From: Mesostigma viride
Lineage: Eukaryota > Streptophyta > Mesostigmatophyceae > Mesostigmatales > Mesostigmataceae
Length of the DNA: 64,000 bases
Direction of reading: 5' to 3'
NCBI GenBank assembly: GCA_009746045.1
Contig: RPFO01001845.1
Coordinates: 1-64,000, forward strand
In this document: positions 61,872-64,000 of the stretch, in pieces
Layout of the letters: every line of letters begins with the position of its first letter
Numbering within the stretch: position 1 is the stretch's first letter
Notes under the pieces: model-generated
Database searches by the model: none
The model's input: the letters and a program-made list of their open reading frames with translations, nothing else
What the model was told of the DNA's origin: nothing
Made by a program: the position numbers and the translations under genes

Positions 61872-64000
61872 TTAGACAGCTTGCTGAGATGGGTCCATCA
61901 GAGACTGAAGAACCTTGTATTGCACTGCTGCCTTCTGCACTAGCTTGGTCAAAGCATCAGCAGGATTGTCAACCCCAGGGATATGCTCAATATTGGCCAA
62001 GGAGGACAACTCCTTAAGAAGGAGATAATCCAAGTCCCTACTTCTGGCCATCTGCCTGTGCACAAACTGCACCATCCCCATGGAGTCTGTTTTTAGAAGA
62101 GTGGTAACCTGAAGTGGCCAAGGAGTGTTAGAAGTCATCTGATGAAGCAACTCCTTCAGATAAAGGCTTGTGTGAATGCCTTCACAAATAGCCCTGCATT
62201 CTGCCACATCACTGCTGACAGCCACCCGTTTGTGCAGGCGACTAAACCAGCTCACCAAACTCCCCAGGCCTTCCTGTCTGAGCACAAAGAGCCCTGCAGC
62301 CCTGCCCCTGACCTTGGAGACCTGCCTGCTGTCCATTGAGCTATCCACATACAGCTCCATGCAAATGGGTTGTGATAAATCCACTGCAGACAACAGAATG
62401 CCAGATGAAGCCCTGACCTGATCAGCCACCTTGGCAGACCCTAGCTCCACCAGCATGTCATCAGGCAACCTGGCTATGACCATAAGGTCTGGCCTGGAAA
62501 TGCCTGCCACCCAAGCAACCATGCCCCTCACCATGGGACACAGTGCCTGTGTGATGGTTGGAGGAAGCTTGCTAATGAGGGTCTCTTGATAGTCATTGCC
62601 CCCCACCAGCAGCATACGCCACTCCCCTCCCTTCTTCACCAGTGTGGCCTCCATGCCCACAAACAGCAGAGGCTCATTCTCCACCTGCCATTGCTCCCTA
62701 CCCAGAGGAAACTTGGACTTAATGATGGAGATCAGCTCCTTAAGCCACGACGTGGGAGCTATCAGATGTAGGTCATCCCCGTGCAGCGAAGCATACACTG
62801 GCAGGCCTTCCCATTGCCCCAGAAACAGACAGGGGTCTACAGGAGAGACCTTCAAGTTGCAATGCTCCTTCAGGAAACGGTTGAGAGTCTCCCTCCAGAT
62901 TATTGGACTTGACCTCAGGCCCTCCAGGCCCTTGAGGATTTTAAGGAACTCCGTGTGGATGTCCCTTTTCCATACAGCAGGCACCCTAACATAGAAAGGC
63001 GTCTTGCCCTCCCACTTTTCCTGTGCCACATCTGCATCACCCTCCAGAAATGCCCTCTTGAAGTCTATCACCACTGAGCCATAGTCCAAGCCCTTGTTGA
63101 GAAGGCCTAGAAAGACACACAGCAGCAGCCTCCAAGTATCATGCAGCATGCCAGGGGTATACAACTCCTCAGCAGTGCACTCACCAGTACCCTTGAACTC
63201 ATTCAGCACTGGCCTGACATGTGGTACCTTGACCCCGTCCACCTCCTTCATCTTGATGACAAACTTGAGCTTGAGTAGACGTCGTGCAGGAGGCAGGTCA
63301 TTGACAGGTTCCACGCATTTCTTGGAGATCCAATCCTCCCCAGATTTAATGAGACCCAGTGTGACCTGGGGACACATAATGGGAGAGGACATGAGCTTCA
63401 CCAGGCCTTGGTAGTTGATAGGGCTGTGTCCAGCAAGTGAGTGAGGACCAATGCCCAAACTGCTTGGATGACTAGCAGCTGGCAGTATGAGGTCATCAAC
63501 CAAGGGCTCCTGCCCCTGGCACACTTGCACACGCTTAACCGTCCTGGTTACTGCACGTGATAGGTGAGTGGTCCTGAAATTAATCAGTGGGACCTGACCA
63601 GCCCCTTCCTTAGTCAGGAGAGAGGACGTGATCACTACCCCATCCTGGCATAGGAAATTCTGCCCCAGAAGAGCAGGTCCTTGATAGCCCTCCAAGACAC
63701 AAAAAGCAGTGTCCTGTCCAAGGATAGGAATGAATACCTCACCCAGTACCTTCACGTGTACCCCGCCACTGAAGTCAGACACAAACTGATAGCTGGGTTC
63801 AGACATGCTGTACCCTGCTGCAGCCCTGGTCCCAATAATGGAGACCTGAGAATTAGTGTCTACCTCTAAGGCAGTGTCCAGCCCCAGATTGCCATGCCAC
63901 CTGAGCTTGGCTACCTTGGGCTGCTTCTTGGCCCTTTGTAGAGCCCCAATCAATCCAGCCAAACTTGTCCCCCTGGGCTTGGTTAGTGCCTTGGGCTTGA
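61872..64000 (-). CDS. Pol of family A copy 3, partial (protease-like region, RT, RNase H)
   Basis: The frame is open from the window edge to the stop at 61872. It includes L-E-V-D-T-N-S-Q-V-S, L-L-G-Q-N-F-L, D-F-K-R-A-F, L-H-G-D-D-L and the complete RNase H, matching copy 1 nearly residue for residue. The integrase half lies outside. It may be intact. Confidence 0.92.
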   Translation of the reverse strand, partial: KPKALTKPRGTSLAGLIGALQRAKKQPKVAKLRWHGNLGLDTALEVDTNSQVSIIGTRAAAGYSMSEPSYQFVSDFSGGVHVKVLGEVFIPILGQDTAFCVLEGYQGPALLGQNFLCQDGVVITSSLLTKEGAGQVPLINFRTTHLSRAVTRTVKRVQVCQGQEPLVDDLILPAASHPSSLGIGPHSLAGHSPINYQGLVKLMSSPIMCPQVTLGLIKSGEDWISKKCVEPVNDLPPARRLLKLKFVIKMKEVDGVKVPHVRPVLNEFKGTGECTAEELYTPGMLHDTWRLLLCVFLGLLNKGLDYGSVVIDFKRAFLEGDADVAQEKWEGKTPFYVRVPAVWKRDIHTEFLKILKGLEGLRSSPIIWRETLNRFLKEHCNLKVSPVDPCLFLGQWEGLPVYASLHGDDLHLIAPTSWLKELISIIKSKFPLGREQWQVENEPLLFVGMEATLVKKGGEWRMLLVGGNDYQETLISKLPPTITQALCPMVRGMVAWVAGISRPDLMVIARLPDDMLVELGSAKVADQVRASSGILLSAVDLSQPICMELYVDSSMDSRQVSKVRGRAAGLFVLRQEGLGSLVSWFSRLHKRVAVSSDVAECRAICEGIHTSLYLKELLHQMTSNTPWPLQVTTLLKTDSMGMVQFVHRQMARSRDLDYLLLKELSSLANIEHIPGVDNPADALTKLVQKAAVQYKVLQSLMDPSQQAV

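Larger units (their letters stand above)
60306..64000 (-). mobile_element. Family A LTR retrotransposon, copy 3 (runs off window)
   Basis: 3' LTR, 3' UTR and the C-terminal part of pol are present; the rest lies beyond 64000. Left flank is ACATC (60301-60305), the expected target-duplication copy. It is more similar to copy 1 than to the decayed copy 2. Confidence 0.93.

Noticed and set aside
1-64000. CRISPR arrays, rRNA genes or bacterial operons
   Set aside because: No regularly spaced repeat-spacer units, no rRNA core sequences and no prokaryotic gene organisation were seen; tandem repeats here are micro-, mini- or satellite DNA.

Overview
This window is eukaryotic. I see no operons, no ribosome-binding-site spacing and no prokaryotic gene density. 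Instead there are candidate GT-AG introns, very long microsatellites, LTR retrotransposons, a degraded hAT element, TIR elements and LINE-like insertions with AT-rich tails. An alga is my best guess: GC is moderate, the Copia-like elements are unusual, and one short ORF resembles small proteins of large algal DNA viruses. The sequence alone does not fix the species. Almost everything recognisable is mobile DNA, and few host genes can be supported.

Layout. 1-2.7 kb: non-coding apart from a frameshifted PHD-finger fragment. 2.7-18.1 kb: a large inverted repeat (arms 2713-5580 and 12463-18073) whose arms both carry broken exons of an OTU-like cysteine protease, a MITE, a minisatellite and tetranucleotide tracts. 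Its centre holds two TIR elements (5667-9114 and 10860-12460), and its right arm has gained a hAT element (15550-17107) and a LINE-like insertion. 18.35-20.3 kb: two head-to-tail units of a dispersed repeat. 21.36-43.49 kb: one retroelement insertion (family B) bounded by a 5-bp target-site duplication. It is scrambled inside, with two inverted gag-pol copies around a single ORF1, and is itself hit by a full-length family A element (22732-30570) and a family C solo LTR (39926-40334). 44.66-51.68 kb: a 5'-truncated, frameshifted family A copy that abuts a satellite of about 175 bp. 53.2-55.9 kb: two unassigned minus-strand ORFs, the second running into a perfect 297-bp-arm palindrome. 57.6-59.3 kb: hexanucleotide arrays. 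60.1-60.3 kb: a large-DNA-virus-like ORF cut by a third family A copy that runs off the window.

The most interesting system is the pair of LTR families A and B. Both have AGTT...AACT LTR ends with 5-bp target duplications, an extra ORF before gag, and a gag zinc knuckle. In both, gag and pol share one frame and are separated by a single UGA. Both pols have Copia-type integrase, RT and RNase H, but the only aspartic-protease-like motif (D-T-N ... L-L/I-G-Q-N-F-L) lies between integrase and RT. That gives the order IN-PR-RT-RH, where standard Copia elements have PR-IN-RT-RH.
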